Assembly (NCBI RefSeq): GCF_030454045.1 | Contig: NZ_JAKDJE010000063.1 | Span: 1-17,500 of the forward strand | Reading direction: 5' to 3' | Length of the DNA stretch: 17,500 nucleotides | Source: Psychrobacter sp. | Lineage (GTDB): Bacteria > Pseudomonadota > Gammaproteobacteria > Pseudomonadales > Moraxellaceae | In this document: positions 1 to 7,859 of the stretch, in pieces | Position numbering within the stretch: the first letter of the stretch is position 1 | Layout of the letters: every line of letters starts with the position of its first letter | Position numbers and translations under genes: made by a program | Notes under the pieces: model-generated | What the model was told of the DNA's origin: nothing | What the model saw: the letters and a program-made list of their open reading frames with translations, nothing else | Databases searched by the model: none

Positions 1-52
1 ATCAGCAAGCATTTAATCTAAACGGCAGTTACACAGAATTCGGGATGGTCTC

Positions 53-88
53 AAAGACCTTGCCACATAACATGACAAGGTCTTTTTT
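53..88 (+). terminator. Intrinsic terminator of an upstream rightward gene
   Basis: A hairpin with arms AAAGACCTTG (53-62) and CAAGGTCTTT (76-85) around a 13-base loop runs into a T tract (83-88). Only the plus orientation has the T tract, so it should end a gene lying left of the window and converging on fumC. A TAA at 19-21 (reading ISKHLI before the stop) may be the end of that gene, but too little is visible to call it. An alternative small hairpin, GGTCT (47-51) with AGACC (55-59), would compete with the left arm. Confidence 0.75.
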
Positions 89-206
89 ATTTCGAAGCTC
101 TCAGTGGAACAAATATGCTGCTGCTATCAGAAAGACGAGTGCAAATAGTACTTATCGTACATTAAGCGAGTCTGACGCCGTAGCAGGTCATTATTTGGCC
201 TACTGC

Positions 207-1610
207 TTACTTAGGATGTACCATATCAGCAGGAATGACCCACTCATCAAACTGCGCTTCAGTTAATAGCTCTAACTCAACCGCCACTTGCTTCAACGTT
301 TTGTTTTCTTTATAAGCCGTCTTAGCAATTTTCGCAGCATTTTCATAACCAACATGACGGTTTAATGACGTCACTAGCATCAATGAGTTATGCAAGAAGT
401 CATCGATTTTTTCTTTTACTGGCTCGATACCAACGGCACAGTTCTCATTAAAGCTGTTGCAAGCATCGCCAAGCAGTTTGATAGATTGCAATAAGTTAAA
501 GGCGATCACTGGCTTATACACGTTTAGCTCAAAGTTACCTGATGCGCCAGCCATGCTGATAGTCGTGTCGTTACCCATGACTTGAGCGACAACCATAGTC
601 ATTGCTTCTGACTGCGTTGGGTTTACTTTACCCGGCATGATAGAAGAGCCTGGCTCATTTTCAGGAATCGTCAACTCACCCAAACCACAACGAGGACCTG
701 ATGCCAACCAACGAACATCATTAGCGATTTTATTTAAGCTGCCCGCTAGCGTTTTTAGTGCGCCTGAGGCAAATACTTCGGCATCACGAGCGGCTAGTGC
801 TTCGAATTTATTCGGTGACGTGACAAACGGCAAGCCAGTCAAAGTTGATAGTTGCTCAGCTGCTTTTACTGCATAGTCAGGATGGGCGTTTAGACCAGTA
901 CCAACCGCAGTGCCGCCTAGTGGCAACTCATATAGACCTTGTAGCGCGTTGTCGATACGTACTAACGCGTGGTCAAGTTGGCTCACATAGCCGCTGAATT
1001 CTTGGCCTAGGGTCAATGGCGTGGCATCTTGTAAATGCGTACGACCAATTTTTACGATGCTATCAAACTCTTTGGCTTTTGCCGCTAGCGTATCGCGTAG
1101 TGCTTTTACCGCTGGAATTAACAAGCTGTTGATCTGACGAGCAGCTGCCACACGAATCGCCGTTGGGAAGCTGTCGTTGGTAGACTGTGCATGGTTGACA
1201 TGGTCATTTGGGTGAATTGGCGTGTAGCTGCCACGCTCAGAACCGGCGATTTCGTTGGCACGGTTGGCCAATACTTCGTTCATGTTCATGTTTGACTGTG
1301 TGCCAGAACCTGTCTGCCATACGACCAATGGGAACTGATCGACCAGACCACCATTGATGATTTCGTCAGCGGCTTGTACGATTAGATCACGCTTGTCGGC
1401 ATCTAAACGCTCTAGGCTTGCGTTGGTAATCGCAGCGGCTTTTTTGACCAGTGCCATCGCTTCAATCATTGGACGCGGCAACGTCTCGCCACCGATTTTG
1501 AAGTTTTCACGGCTACGCTGAGTTTGCGCGCCCCAATAGGCATCAGCTGGGACTTCTACGTTACCCATTGTGTCTTTCTCAAGTCGTGTTGCCTGATTCT
1601 GTGTCGACAT
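207..1610 (-). CDS. fumC: Class II fumarate hydratase FumC
   Basis: Catalyses reversible hydration of fumarate to L-malate in the TCA cycle, as a cytosolic iron-independent homotetramer. The 467 residues equal the length of E. coli FumC. The superfamily signature GSSIMPGKVNPTQ is at 321-333, giving the flexible catalytic-serine loop (S322/S323) plus K327 and N330. The catalytic histidine region GRTHLQDATPLTLGQE has H192. SGTQSNMNMNEV (102-113) and HPNDHVNHAQSTND (133-146) are further substrate-binding regions of the family. The start has an AAAGAGGG ribosome binding site (minus strand, 1616-1623) five bases upstream. The gene stands alone on the minus strand, divergent from the cyclo-ligase. 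I see no clear terminator between its stop and the window edge. The whole family pattern is intact, so the call is secure; aspartase and argininosuccinate lyase are excluded by the fumarase-type signature. Confidence 0.97.
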   Translation of the reverse strand: MSTQNQATRLEKDTMGNVEVPADAYWGAQTQRSRENFKIGGETLPRPMIEAMALVKKAAAITNASLERLDADKRDLIVQAADEIINGGLVDQFPLVVWQTGSGTQSNMNMNEVLANRANEIAGSERGSYTPIHPNDHVNHAQSTNDSFPTAIRVAAARQINSLLIPAVKALRDTLAAKAKEFDSIVKIGRTHLQDATPLTLGQEFSGYVSQLDHALVRIDNALQGLYELPLGGTAVGTGLNAHPDYAVKAAEQLSTLTGLPFVTSPNKFEALAARDAEVFASGALKTLAGSLNKIANDVRWLASGPRCGLGELTIPENEPGSSIMPGKVNPTQSEAMTMVVAQVMGNDTTISMAGASGNFELNVYKPVIAFNLLQSIKLLGDACNSFNENCAVGIEPVKEKIDDFLHNSLMLVTSLNRHVGYENAAKIAKTAYKENKTLKQVAVELELLTEAQFDEWVIPADMVHPK

Positions 1611-1703
1611 AACTACCCTCTTTACTGGTTTGTTGTTTTATGACTGCTCTAAAAAATGCAACATTTGCTGCACATAAAGGAGAATACGATATAAAGTGGC
1701 GTT

Positions 1704-1712
1704 ATGATAGCA
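1704..1712 (-). promoter_or_regulatory. Candidate extended -10 promoter of fumC
   Basis: On the minus strand this reads TGCTATCAT, an extended -10 element (TGn followed by TATCAT). It would start transcription near 1697 and give a leader of about 87 bases. No good -35 hexamer lies at 16-18 bases, which extended -10 promoters tolerate. An interrupted palindrome (1657-1672, TGCA-n-CA...TG-n-TGCA) lies in the predicted leader. Confidence 0.35.
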
Positions 1713-1766
1713 TGACTAGGACGCGTTGAATATTCACAAATCGCCTTGGTCAATGCCTAAAAAAGA

Positions 1767-2468
1767 ATGTCTAAAAGCGACCCTAATCACTCTGATATCT
1801 CATTGGATAGTCTACTTATGCACTCTGAAATAATACCCGCTGAGCCAAAAACGCTTAACTCACAAGAACCCACGCTAAGTAATCCACCTAGACGGCACTT
1901 CACCCGCCAGCGTCGCCAGTTAAGTGAGGGCGCTCGTAGAAATTTGGCGCAAGCAGCGAGCTTACATTTGAGCAAACTACAGCAGCGCTTGCCAAAACGT
2001 GCGCGTATCGGGCTGTATTACGATGGCTTTGGTGAGCTGCCTACTCAGCCACTGCTTGATTGGTGCAAACGCTTAGGCTATTCTCCTTATTTACCCGTGG
2101 TTGGTTCGCTCGGCAGTGATGATAAACGATTGCGCTTCGTACCTGTTTACCACTCAAAACTAATCAACCTCCCCACTCGCATTCATCAGCTCGGCATGAA
2201 ACAAAATCATAGCCGCGCTCTGTTATGGGCGTCAGAATTAGACGTTATTATCTGTCCTTTAGTCGCGGTAGATAAACACGGTAATCGTATGGGCATGGGT
2301 GGCGGTTTTTATGATACGACGCTTGGCAAAAGCTATCGCTCAGGGGTCAAGAAACCATTAAAAATTGGCTGGTGTTATGACTTTCAAGTGGTTGAACAAT
2401 TAGCGCGTCAGCCGTGGGATGTGCCATTAGATGGCTTAATTACGCCAAACGGCATAAGGTGGTTTTAA
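1767..2468 (+). CDS. 5-formyltetrahydrofolate cyclo-ligase
   Basis: Converts 5-formyltetrahydrofolate to 5,10-methenyltetrahydrofolate with ATP, recycling a folate storage or inhibitory form into one-carbon metabolism. The 233-residue protein carries the family glycine-rich motif GMGGGFYD at 176-183, preceded by the CPLVAVDKHGNRM strand (163-175), and ends with the typical PWDVPLDGLITPNG block (216-229). The basic N-terminal helix RRQLSEGARRNL (49-60) matches the usual first helix, so about 45 residues before it are extra compared with typical proteins of about 185-200 residues. That leader is polar and proline-rich, so the true start might be M18 (1818), but neither start has a strong ribosome binding site (AAAAGA before 1767). 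The gene overlaps the next one in a TAATG junction. In many gammaproteobacteria this gene (ygfA/fau) follows 6S RNA; here the gap to fumC is too short and shows no such structure. Confidence 0.9.
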   Translation: MSKSDPNHSDISLDSLLMHSEIIPAEPKTLNSQEPTLSNPPRRHFTRQRRQLSEGARRNLAQAASLHLSKLQQRLPKRARIGLYYDGFGELPTQPLLDWCKRLGYSPYLPVVGSLGSDDKRLRFVPVYHSKLINLPTRIHQLGMKQNHSRALLWASELDVIICPLVAVDKHGNRMGMGGGFYDTTLGKSYRSGVKKPLKIGWCYDFQVVEQLARQPWDVPLDGLITPNGIRWF

Positions 2469-2716
2469 TGAAAGACGATAAACAATTTGAAAAAGACTCT
2501 AGCGCTGCTGATTCCAGTGCAGACAGTGTGGATGAATATTTGCAAACATTAGGCAATGAGGACGCTAGGGAGCAACGTTACTACAGTCAAGAGCAACCCT
2601 TTAGCGCTGATGAAATGACACGGCTCGTCAATGAAGATCGTCTAAATAAACTGCTCGCGCAAAGTGATGCGTTTTTGCAAGGACTGAGCGAGGAATTAAA
2701 AGATTTTGACGAATAA
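2468..2716 (+). CDS. Small acidic protein of unknown function, coupled to the cyclo-ligase
   Basis: An 82-residue protein that I do not recognise. It is strongly acidic, with an Asp/Ser-rich first third (DSSAADSSADS), then an amphipathic stretch (ADEMTRLVNEDRLNKLLAQSDAFLQGLSEEL, about 48-77) likely to be helical. There is no signal peptide, membrane segment or cysteine. I chose the ATG at 2468 because it overlaps the upstream stop as TAATG and has a strong AAGGTGG ribosome binding site (2456-2462) five bases away. An in-frame ATG at 2414 would add 18 residues lying inside the ligase gene and has no such site. The overlap implies translational coupling and a shared transcript with the folate enzyme. 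This suggests but does not prove a related role. Confidence 0.75.
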   Translation: MKDDKQFEKDSSAADSSADSVDEYLQTLGNEDAREQRYYSQEQPFSADEMTRLVNEDRLNKLLAQSDAFLQGLSEELKDFDE

Positions 2717-2804
2717 TATTTTTAACATGAACAGAATGCGAGTAGTAGAAATACGATAATAAACGAAGGTTTTGGCATGTATTATTCTTCTTAATACCAA
2801 ACTA

Positions 2805-2851
2805 TTGTTTCTACAATAATTATAAGCTACACTTATCGCAAATAATTATCA
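2805..2851 (+). promoter_or_regulatory. Candidate promoter with a weak Fur-like box
   Basis: TTGTTT (2805-2810), a 17-base spacer and TACACT (2828-2833) form a plausible sigma-70 promoter for the membrane protein downstream, with a start near 2840. Overlapping the start, CGCAAAT-A-ATTATCA (2837-2851) matches 11 of 14 positions of the 7-1-7 Fur consensus; its right half is perfect and its left half is poor. In AT-rich intergenic DNA this could be chance. Confidence 0.25.
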
Positions 2852-2872
2852 TTACAGTATAGGTCGTTGATC

Positions 2873-3307
2873 GTGGACAAAGTAAAAAAAGAGTTTATGT
2901 CGCCCGCTTCGCTACAAGTTTGTTTTTATCTGTTCGTGCTATTACTACTGGCCACGCCTGCGGCTTATATTTATGATTACAACGGCTTTGATCTTTCTAC
3001 GCTCAGAGATTCTTTATTTAATTTAGCCGTATTTTATACCTTAGCGCTTACTGCCTATATTGAAATACGGCGGACGAAATCGTCTGATAATAAGCCCCTT
3101 GCACATTACCTGATTCCTATTTCTCATTTTGTATTATTCATACTAGTGGCTTTACTTGTGCTAACAGCTTTAGACTATATCAATGGAGATTTAAAGCTCG
3201 ATCAAGTCTATGATCCAGTTATGCAACTGTTTTTTATATATCTGCTCGGCAAGCATACACAAAGTATAAAGCAAGGTATAGGTACTCAAAATAACGGTCT
3301 GATTTAA
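2873..3307 (+). CDS. Four-helix membrane protein of unknown function
   Basis: About 144 residues with no family I recognise. Four hydrophobic stretches are visible: VCFYLFVLLLLATPAAYIY near the N-terminus, LFNLAVFYTLALTAYI, YLIPISHFVLFILVALLVLTAL, and MQLFFIYLLG near the C-terminus. They are joined by short loops, including a basic one (EIRRTKSSDNK). This suggests a small inner-membrane protein with short cytoplasmic ends. The start is uncertain. A TTG at 2867 is only three bases from the AGG at 2861-2863, the GTG at 2873 used here has a nine-base spacing, and an ATG at 2897 would start just before the first helix. It is monocistronic, with its own possible promoter and the bidirectional terminator at 3335-3366. 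Confidence 0.7.
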   Translation: MDKVKKEFMSPASLQVCFYLFVLLLLATPAAYIYDYNGFDLSTLRDSLFNLAVFYTLALTAYIEIRRTKSSDNKPLAHYLIPISHFVLFILVALLVLTALDYINGDLKLDQVYDPVMQLFFIYLLGKHTQSIKQGIGTQNNGLI

Positions 3308-3334
3308 TTATTTTAACAGTCCTATGACTAATGT

Positions 3335-3366
3335 AAAAAAGACGCTTACCGATAAGCGTCTTTTTT
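3335..3366. terminator. Bidirectional intrinsic terminator
   Basis: A perfect 8-bp stem GACGCTTA (3341-3348) and TAAGCGTC (3353-3360) with a CCGA tetraloop is flanked by six A on the left and six T on the right. It works on either strand, ending the membrane-protein gene (plus) and the transporter gene (minus), which converge here. Confidence 0.9.
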
Positions 3367-3406
3367 GTTGGGTACTTGGATTGAGTTAAAGGGCTGACTG
3401 AACTGC

Positions 3407-4768
3407 TTATAGCACCATCGCCGCTATCCAACCAAACGCCAGTAGCGGAATATTGTAATGAATAAATGTTGGCACCACACTGTCTTTGATATGGTCATGC
3501 TGTCCATCGATGTTGAGACCAGAGGTTGGCCCCAATGTCGAATCTGACGCAGGCGAACCAGCATCACCCAGCGCGCCAGCTGTACCGATAATTGCAACGG
3601 TTGCTAATGGCGAAAACCCTAAAGAGATACATAGCGGCACATAGATCGCGGCCAAAATAGGAATGGTCGAGAAGGACGAGCCGATACCCATGGTCACAAT
3701 CAAACCAATCAAGAGCATGATAAATGCTGCCATCGCTTTATTACCACCGAACAGTGACGCCGCCCCATCAACGAGTGGCTGAATCTGCTCTGTGGCTTTC
3801 ATGACTTCAGCAAAACCTTGCGCCGTAATCATGATAAAGCCAATCATCGCCATCAGCTTGATACCGTCATTAAAGACACCATCAGCCTCATGCCACTTGA
3901 CCACGCCTGTCGCCATAAACACACCGAAGCCAAACATCGAGCCAAGTAGTAGCGAATCAGTATATAGCTGCACCACAAAAGCCGTAACGATAGCAGCCAG
4001 TGCAACCAATGTCTTTAGCTTGCTTTGCGACTGTGCGCCAGCAGCAGTTTTGCTTAATGCATCGCCTTCTACGACGGCATCATGCGCTTGCTGGTCTATC
4101 GCAATCTGCTGATACTCGCGCGGCTTACGGTAGCTTATAAATACCGCGACCAGCAGACCAATGAGCATGCCAAGCGCAGGAATTGCCATGGCTTTCACCA
4201 CAGAAATATTGGCAACATCAATGCCCGCTTCACCGACGTTTTTTAGCATAATTTGATTGAGGTAAATATCACCGAACCCATACGGTATAAACATATAGGT
4301 GGTGACCAGTCCAAAGGTAATCAGACAGGCAATCAGGCGTCTATCAATCTGCATACGGTTGAACGCCAAAAGCAGTGGCGGTACCAGCAGTGGAATAAAG
4401 GCAATATGAATGGGGATTAGGTTTTGACTAAAGCAGCTCATGGTAATGAGGCCTGCAAACAGCATATATTTGATCATACCACTCGTGCCCGCGGCATCAA
4501 TGCGTCTAATCACCGCCCCTGCCAATGACTGCGGCAATCCCGAGTGCGCGATCGCCACGGCAAACGCCCCTAGCAAGGCATACGATAGCGCAATCTGTGC
4601 GCCATTACGGATACCTTCTTGGAAGGCATTGAGCGTATCGGTAATACCCAGACCCGCTAACAGACCACCTGCCAGCGCCCCGATTAATAAACTGAGCACC
4701 ACGTGCACGCGCGAAAGTGACAGTCCTAGCATAATAATAACTGCCAGCAGTACCGCATTGATGGCCAT
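3407..4768 (-). CDS. YuiF/NhaC-type inner-membrane transporter (annotated as Na+/H+ antiporter family)
   Basis: A 453-residue polytopic inner-membrane protein with about 11-12 hydrophobic segments. It resembles the Na+/H+ antiporter-family proteins typified by B. subtilis YuiF and Haemophilus HI_0325. Family hallmarks are the N-terminal half with LSYALLGAFAVAIAHSGLP (61-79), SQNLIPIHIAFIPLLVPPLL (114-133), and the conserved re-entrant-like block GTAGALGDAGSPASDSTLGP (395-414). A polar cytoplasmic loop (about 214-250) separates the halves. The start has an AAGGGG ribosome binding site (minus strand, 4775-4780) six bases upstream. The gene is divergent from lon and alone on its strand. Substrate cannot be read from sequence. 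The family name says Na+/H+ exchange, but I recall that YuiF has been reported as a histidine permease, so an amino acid or organic substrate is a real alternative. Confidence 0.85.
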   Translation of the reverse strand: MAINAVLLAVIIMLGLSLSRVHVVLSLLIGALAGGLLAGLGITDTLNAFQEGIRNGAQIALSYALLGAFAVAIAHSGLPQSLAGAVIRRIDAAGTSGMIKYMLFAGLITMSCFSQNLIPIHIAFIPLLVPPLLLAFNRMQIDRRLIACLITFGLVTTYMFIPYGFGDIYLNQIMLKNVGEAGIDVANISVVKAMAIPALGMLIGLLVAVFISYRKPREYQQIAIDQQAHDAVVEGDALSKTAAGAQSQSKLKTLVALAAIVTAFVVQLYTDSLLLGSMFGFGVFMATGVVKWHEADGVFNDGIKLMAMIGFIMITAQGFAEVMKATEQIQPLVDGAASLFGGNKAMAAFIMLLIGLIVTMGIGSSFSTIPILAAIYVPLCISLGFSPLATVAIIGTAGALGDAGSPASDSTLGPTSGLNIDGQHDHIKDSVVPTFIHYNIPLLAFGWIAAMVL

Positions 4769-4995
4769 GTATTGCCCCTTGCTCTTTATAGCTTGGTCCC
4801 ATTGAGACCGATGAATATTGACACTAATGAATATCGCTGTGCTGTCTAAAACGTCTTAATGTCGGCTCGTTTCTCAGACGCGTTTTTAGACGCGCGTCAG
4901 TTTACCTTATTTTGGGTATAAAGCCCATGCATAGAACCGATTAGACACCCGCATCTCACACACGCTCTCGCTATCTAATGGTGAGATTTTACTTA

Positions 4996-5037
4996 TTTAA
5001 TCCAGACACAGCATTTTTAATCCAACTTTTTAATCCA
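4996..5037. repeat. Three TTTAATCCA repeats upstream of lon
   Basis: TTTAATCCA occurs at 4996-5004, 5016-5024 and 5029-5037. The last two are part of a perfect 12-base repeat TTTTTAATCCAA (5014-5025 and 5027-5038) with a 13-base period. The cluster ends about 60 bases before the candidate lon -35 element. It could be a tandem regulator-binding array or simple repeat drift. Confidence 0.5.
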
Positions 5038-5096
5038 ATAACCGCATTGAAACGTCGGCGTTTGTCGCACTATTTAACAAAGATAACTGTGCATCT

Positions 5097-5124
5097 TTGC
5101 CAATGAGACTTGCAATTTTATATG
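5097..5124 (+). promoter_or_regulatory. Candidate sigma-70 promoter of lon
   Basis: TTGCCA (5097-5102, five of six consensus bases) and TATATG (5119-5124, four of six) are spaced by 16 bases. Transcription would start near 5131 and give a leader of about 62 bases to the ATG at 5193. The same TTG could be mistaken for a start codon of an N-terminally extended Lon. Confidence 0.4.
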
Positions 5125-5192
5125 CGGACACCATTTATCTAGACATGAACCACGAACTTGACTTTACAAGTCTGGGGAAAGAGGAAAAATAC

Positions 5193-7793
5193 ATGAGTGA
5201 ACATAAAATTACCCAAGACAATATCGACATTGATGTCGACGTTTCATCTACTGCTACAGACAACAATGAGGCAGAGACCTTGTCGAATGCAGCACAAAAA
5301 GCGGCGTCAACCAATGAGACAGACACTGATCTTGATAACACTGACTCTAATAATAAAGACGTAAACGACAACCAACCTGAAAACTACCTGCCACTCTTGG
5401 CATTGCGAGATGTGGTTGTCTATCCGCACATGCAGATTGCCTTATTTGTGGGACGCGCGCCATCGGTGAAAGCCGTTGAGCTGGCGCAGGCTGAGTATGG
5501 CAACAAAGTACTGGTCGTCGCCCAAAAAGACTCATTGACCGAAGACATTAATCAAGACAACTTGTATCAATACGGTACCGTGTGCCGCATCGTCAGCACC
5601 ATGCCGCATGACAGCGATGAGAACTGCATCAAAGTACTCATCGAAGGTCAATATCGCGCCAGTGTCGACAATATCGAAAGTCATGACGACTTATTGATGG
5701 CGAGATTTGAGCGTGCTGATCTTGATGTGACCATGGATGAGAGCCAGCAAAAAAACACTATTCAGGCGCTGACCACTCTATTTGAGAGCTATGCAGATGC
5801 GCGTCTGCGTAATGCCCGTGAGCTAACTCGCGTGGCCAAACGCATCGATGATTTGCTTGAGCTTGTGTACTTTATCTCAACTCGCGTCTCGATGGATTTG
5901 GATGTTAAACAGTCGTTCTTAGAAGAAAATGATATCAAAACGCATATCAACACCTTGACGGAATATCTGGTCAAGCAAAGTGCTGAGCAAAATATCGAGC
6001 AAGATATTCAAGATGCGGTCCGTCAGCAGATGGAAGACAATCAGCGCGAATATTTCTTAAATGAGAAGATGAAAGCGATCAAAAACGAGCTGTCAGATAT
6101 GAATGACGGCGCGTTCGATGGTGAAGATGATGTAGCTGAGCTAGAGCAGCGTCTAGAAGATGCTGACTTGCCAGACGATGTGCGCAAAAAAGCAGAGCAA
6201 GAGTTTAAAAAGCTCAAAATGATGCCGCCTGCTTCATCAGAGTCATCAGTGGTACGTAACTATATTGAGTGGATTTTGGATACGCCGTGGAATGCGACGA
6301 CCAAAGTCTCAATCAATCTAGACAAGGCAAAAACGGTCTTAGACGAAGATCACTATGGCTTACAAGATGTCAAAGACCGCATCTTAGAATATCTCGCCGT
6401 ACAATCTCGCGTGAAAAAACTGCGTGGCCCGATTCTATGTCTCGTCGGTCCTCCAGGTGTGGGTAAAACCTCGTTGGGTGAATCGATTGCGCGCGCAACG
6501 GGTCGTAAGTTTGTCCGTATGGCACTGGGCGGCGTCCGTGATGAAGCGGAAATTCGTGGTCATCGCCGTACTTATATCGGTGCGATGCCAGGTAAAATCG
6601 TGCAGTCACTGGCCAAAGTAGAAGTCAAAAACCCGCTGTTCTTATTAGATGAAATCGATAAGATGGCGCAAGACTTCCGCGGCGATCCAGCATCAGCACT
6701 GCTCGAAGTATTGGACCCATCACAGAACGACACCTTTAACGATCATTATTTAGATATGGACTTAGATTTGTCGCAAGTGATGTTCATCTGTACTGCCAAT
6801 AGCATGGATATTCCACCTGCGCTACTTGACCGTATGGAAGTCATTCGTCTGCCGGGTTATACCGAAGAAGAAAAGGTCAATATCGCACAGAAATACCTCG
6901 TACCAAAAGCGATCAAGAATAACGGTCTCAAAGAAGGCGAGATTGAGATTGTTGAAGCGGCCCTACACAGTATCGTACGAAGCTATACGCGTGAAGCAGG
7001 TGTGCGTAACCTTGAGCGTGAAGTGAATAAAATCTGCCGTAAAGTCGTTCGCGGTTCGGTTGAGACTCATGGCGCACGTGCTCCGAAAAAAGCAGAACGT
7101 CAGCTAGTGACCGTCGATGACAAGAACATCGATGACTATCTAGGTGTGCACCAGTATGACTACGGTCTGGCGGAAGAAGAGCCTGAGATTGGTCGTATCA
7201 CTGGTCTTGCATGGACACAAGTGGGCGGCGAGCTGCTTACTATTGAAGCGGTCGCTATGAAAGGTAAAGGTGAGCTTAGCTTCACCGGCTCACTTGGCGA
7301 TGTGATGAAAGAGTCGATTCGTGCGGCGATGAGTGTGGTGCGTGCTCGCGGTGACAGTCTTGGCATTGACTATGAGACAGTCAAAACCACAGATATCCAT
7401 GTGCACATGCCAGAAGGCGCCACGCCAAAAGACGGTCCTTCTGCTGGTGGTGCATTGACGACTGCACTGGTCTCTGCCTTGACAGGTATTGCCATTCGTC
7501 CAGATATCGCCATGACAGGTGAGATCACCTTGCGCGGCAAAATCCTACGTATCGGTGGTCTCAAAGAGAAGCTACTGGCAGCGCATCGCGGCGGCATCAA
7601 GCATGTCTTGATTCCAGAAAGTAATGAGCGTGATTTGGCCGACATCCCTGATAATGTCAAAGAAGGCTTGACTATTCAGCCAGTTGCGACGATTGAAGAG
7701 ATTTTAAAGGTTGCTTTGGTAGATATACCAAAACCGCTTAAGCCTGCAAAAGTGACGGTTGATAAAACGGCAGGCAAAGCGCTACACAACTAA
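5193..7793 (+). CDS. lon: ATP-dependent protease Lon
   Basis: Cytosolic AAA+ serine protease that unfolds and degrades damaged and regulatory proteins. The 866 residues read in order: a Ser/Asp/Asn-rich acidic leader (about 1-64), the LON substrate-binding domain starting at LPLLALRDVVVYPHM (66-80), coiled-coil helices, and the AAA+ module. That module has Walker A GPPGVGKT (419-426) and Walker B LLDEID with D486/E487. The protease domain follows, with catalytic S750 in DGPSAGGA and K793 in GGLKEK, spaced 43 residues as in E. coli S679/K722. I chose the ATG at 5193 because AGAGG (5180-5184) lies eight bases upstream and MSEHKITQ starts a plausible protein. An open frame continues to a TTG at 5097, but that stretch overlaps a candidate promoter and has no ribosome binding site. 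It is longer than E. coli Lon (784), chiefly through the N-terminal leader and a short C-terminal tail. A strong terminator follows. Confidence 0.97.
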   Translation: MSEHKITQDNIDIDVDVSSTATDNNEAETLSNAAQKAASTNETDTDLDNTDSNNKDVNDNQPENYLPLLALRDVVVYPHMQIALFVGRAPSVKAVELAQAEYGNKVLVVAQKDSLTEDINQDNLYQYGTVCRIVSTMPHDSDENCIKVLIEGQYRASVDNIESHDDLLMARFERADLDVTMDESQQKNTIQALTTLFESYADARLRNARELTRVAKRIDDLLELVYFISTRVSMDLDVKQSFLEENDIKTHINTLTEYLVKQSAEQNIEQDIQDAVRQQMEDNQREYFLNEKMKAIKNELSDMNDGAFDGEDDVAELEQRLEDADLPDDVRKKAEQEFKKLKMMPPASSESSVVRNYIEWILDTPWNATTKVSINLDKAKTVLDEDHYGLQDVKDRILEYLAVQSRVKKLRGPILCLVGPPGVGKTSLGESIARATGRKFVRMALGGVRDEAEIRGHRRTYIGAMPGKIVQSLAKVEVKNPLFLLDEIDKMAQDFRGDPASALLEVLDPSQNDTFNDHYLDMDLDLSQVMFICTANSMDIPPALLDRMEVIRLPGYTEEEKVNIAQKYLVPKAIKNNGLKEGEIEIVEAALHSIVRSYTREAGVRNLEREVNKICRKVVRGSVETHGARAPKKAERQLVTVDDKNIDDYLGVHQYDYGLAEEEPEIGRITGLAWTQVGGELLTIEAVAMKGKGELSFTGSLGDVMKESIRAAMSVVRARGDSLGIDYETVKTTDIHVHMPEGATPKDGPSAGGALTTALVSALTGIAIRPDIAMTGEITLRGKILRIGGLKEKLLAAHRGGIKHVLIPESNERDLADIPDNVKEGLTIQPVATIEEILKVALVDIPKPLKPAKVTVDKTAGKALHN

Positions 7794-7824
7794 TTGAGTA
7801 TTCGTTAGTTAATGCTTAAAACAT

Positions 7825-7859
7825 AAAAGCCGCTCATCACTATGATGGGCGGCTTTTTT
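7825..7859 (+). terminator. Intrinsic terminator of lon
   Basis: An 11-bp stem (7829-7839 with 7843-7853, one T-G pair, loop CTA) is followed by six T. Its position 36 bases after the lon stop makes lon a single-gene transcript. Confidence 0.9.

Larger units (their letters stand above)
4769..5192. other. Intergenic region between the transporter and lon
   Basis: 424 bases with no convincing gene. It holds a direct repeat ATGAATAT (4811-4818 and 4827-4834), an imperfect GC-rich inverted repeat GACGCG (4877-4882) with CGCGTC (4893-4898), and three copies of TTTAATCCA (4996-5004, 5016-5024, 5029-5037). A candidate lon promoter lies at 5097-5124, and a short palindrome, GACTT-TAC-AAGTC (5160-5172), sits just before the lon ribosome binding site. 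I could not find a clear sigma-32 heat-shock promoter. Confidence 0.5.

Noticed and set aside
45..266. A 73-codon plus-strand open frame at the left edge
   Set aside because: It runs through the intrinsic terminator at 53-88 and into the 3' end of fumC on the opposite strand, with no ribosome binding site.
1611..1766. Possible 6S RNA upstream of the cyclo-ligase gene
   Set aside because: The gap is only 156 bases, shorter than a typical 6S RNA, and shows no long closing stem or central bubble.
5097..5192. N-terminally extended Lon from a TTG at 5097
   Set aside because: No ribosome binding site, the TTG forms part of a likely -35 element, and the ATG at 5193 has a good site.
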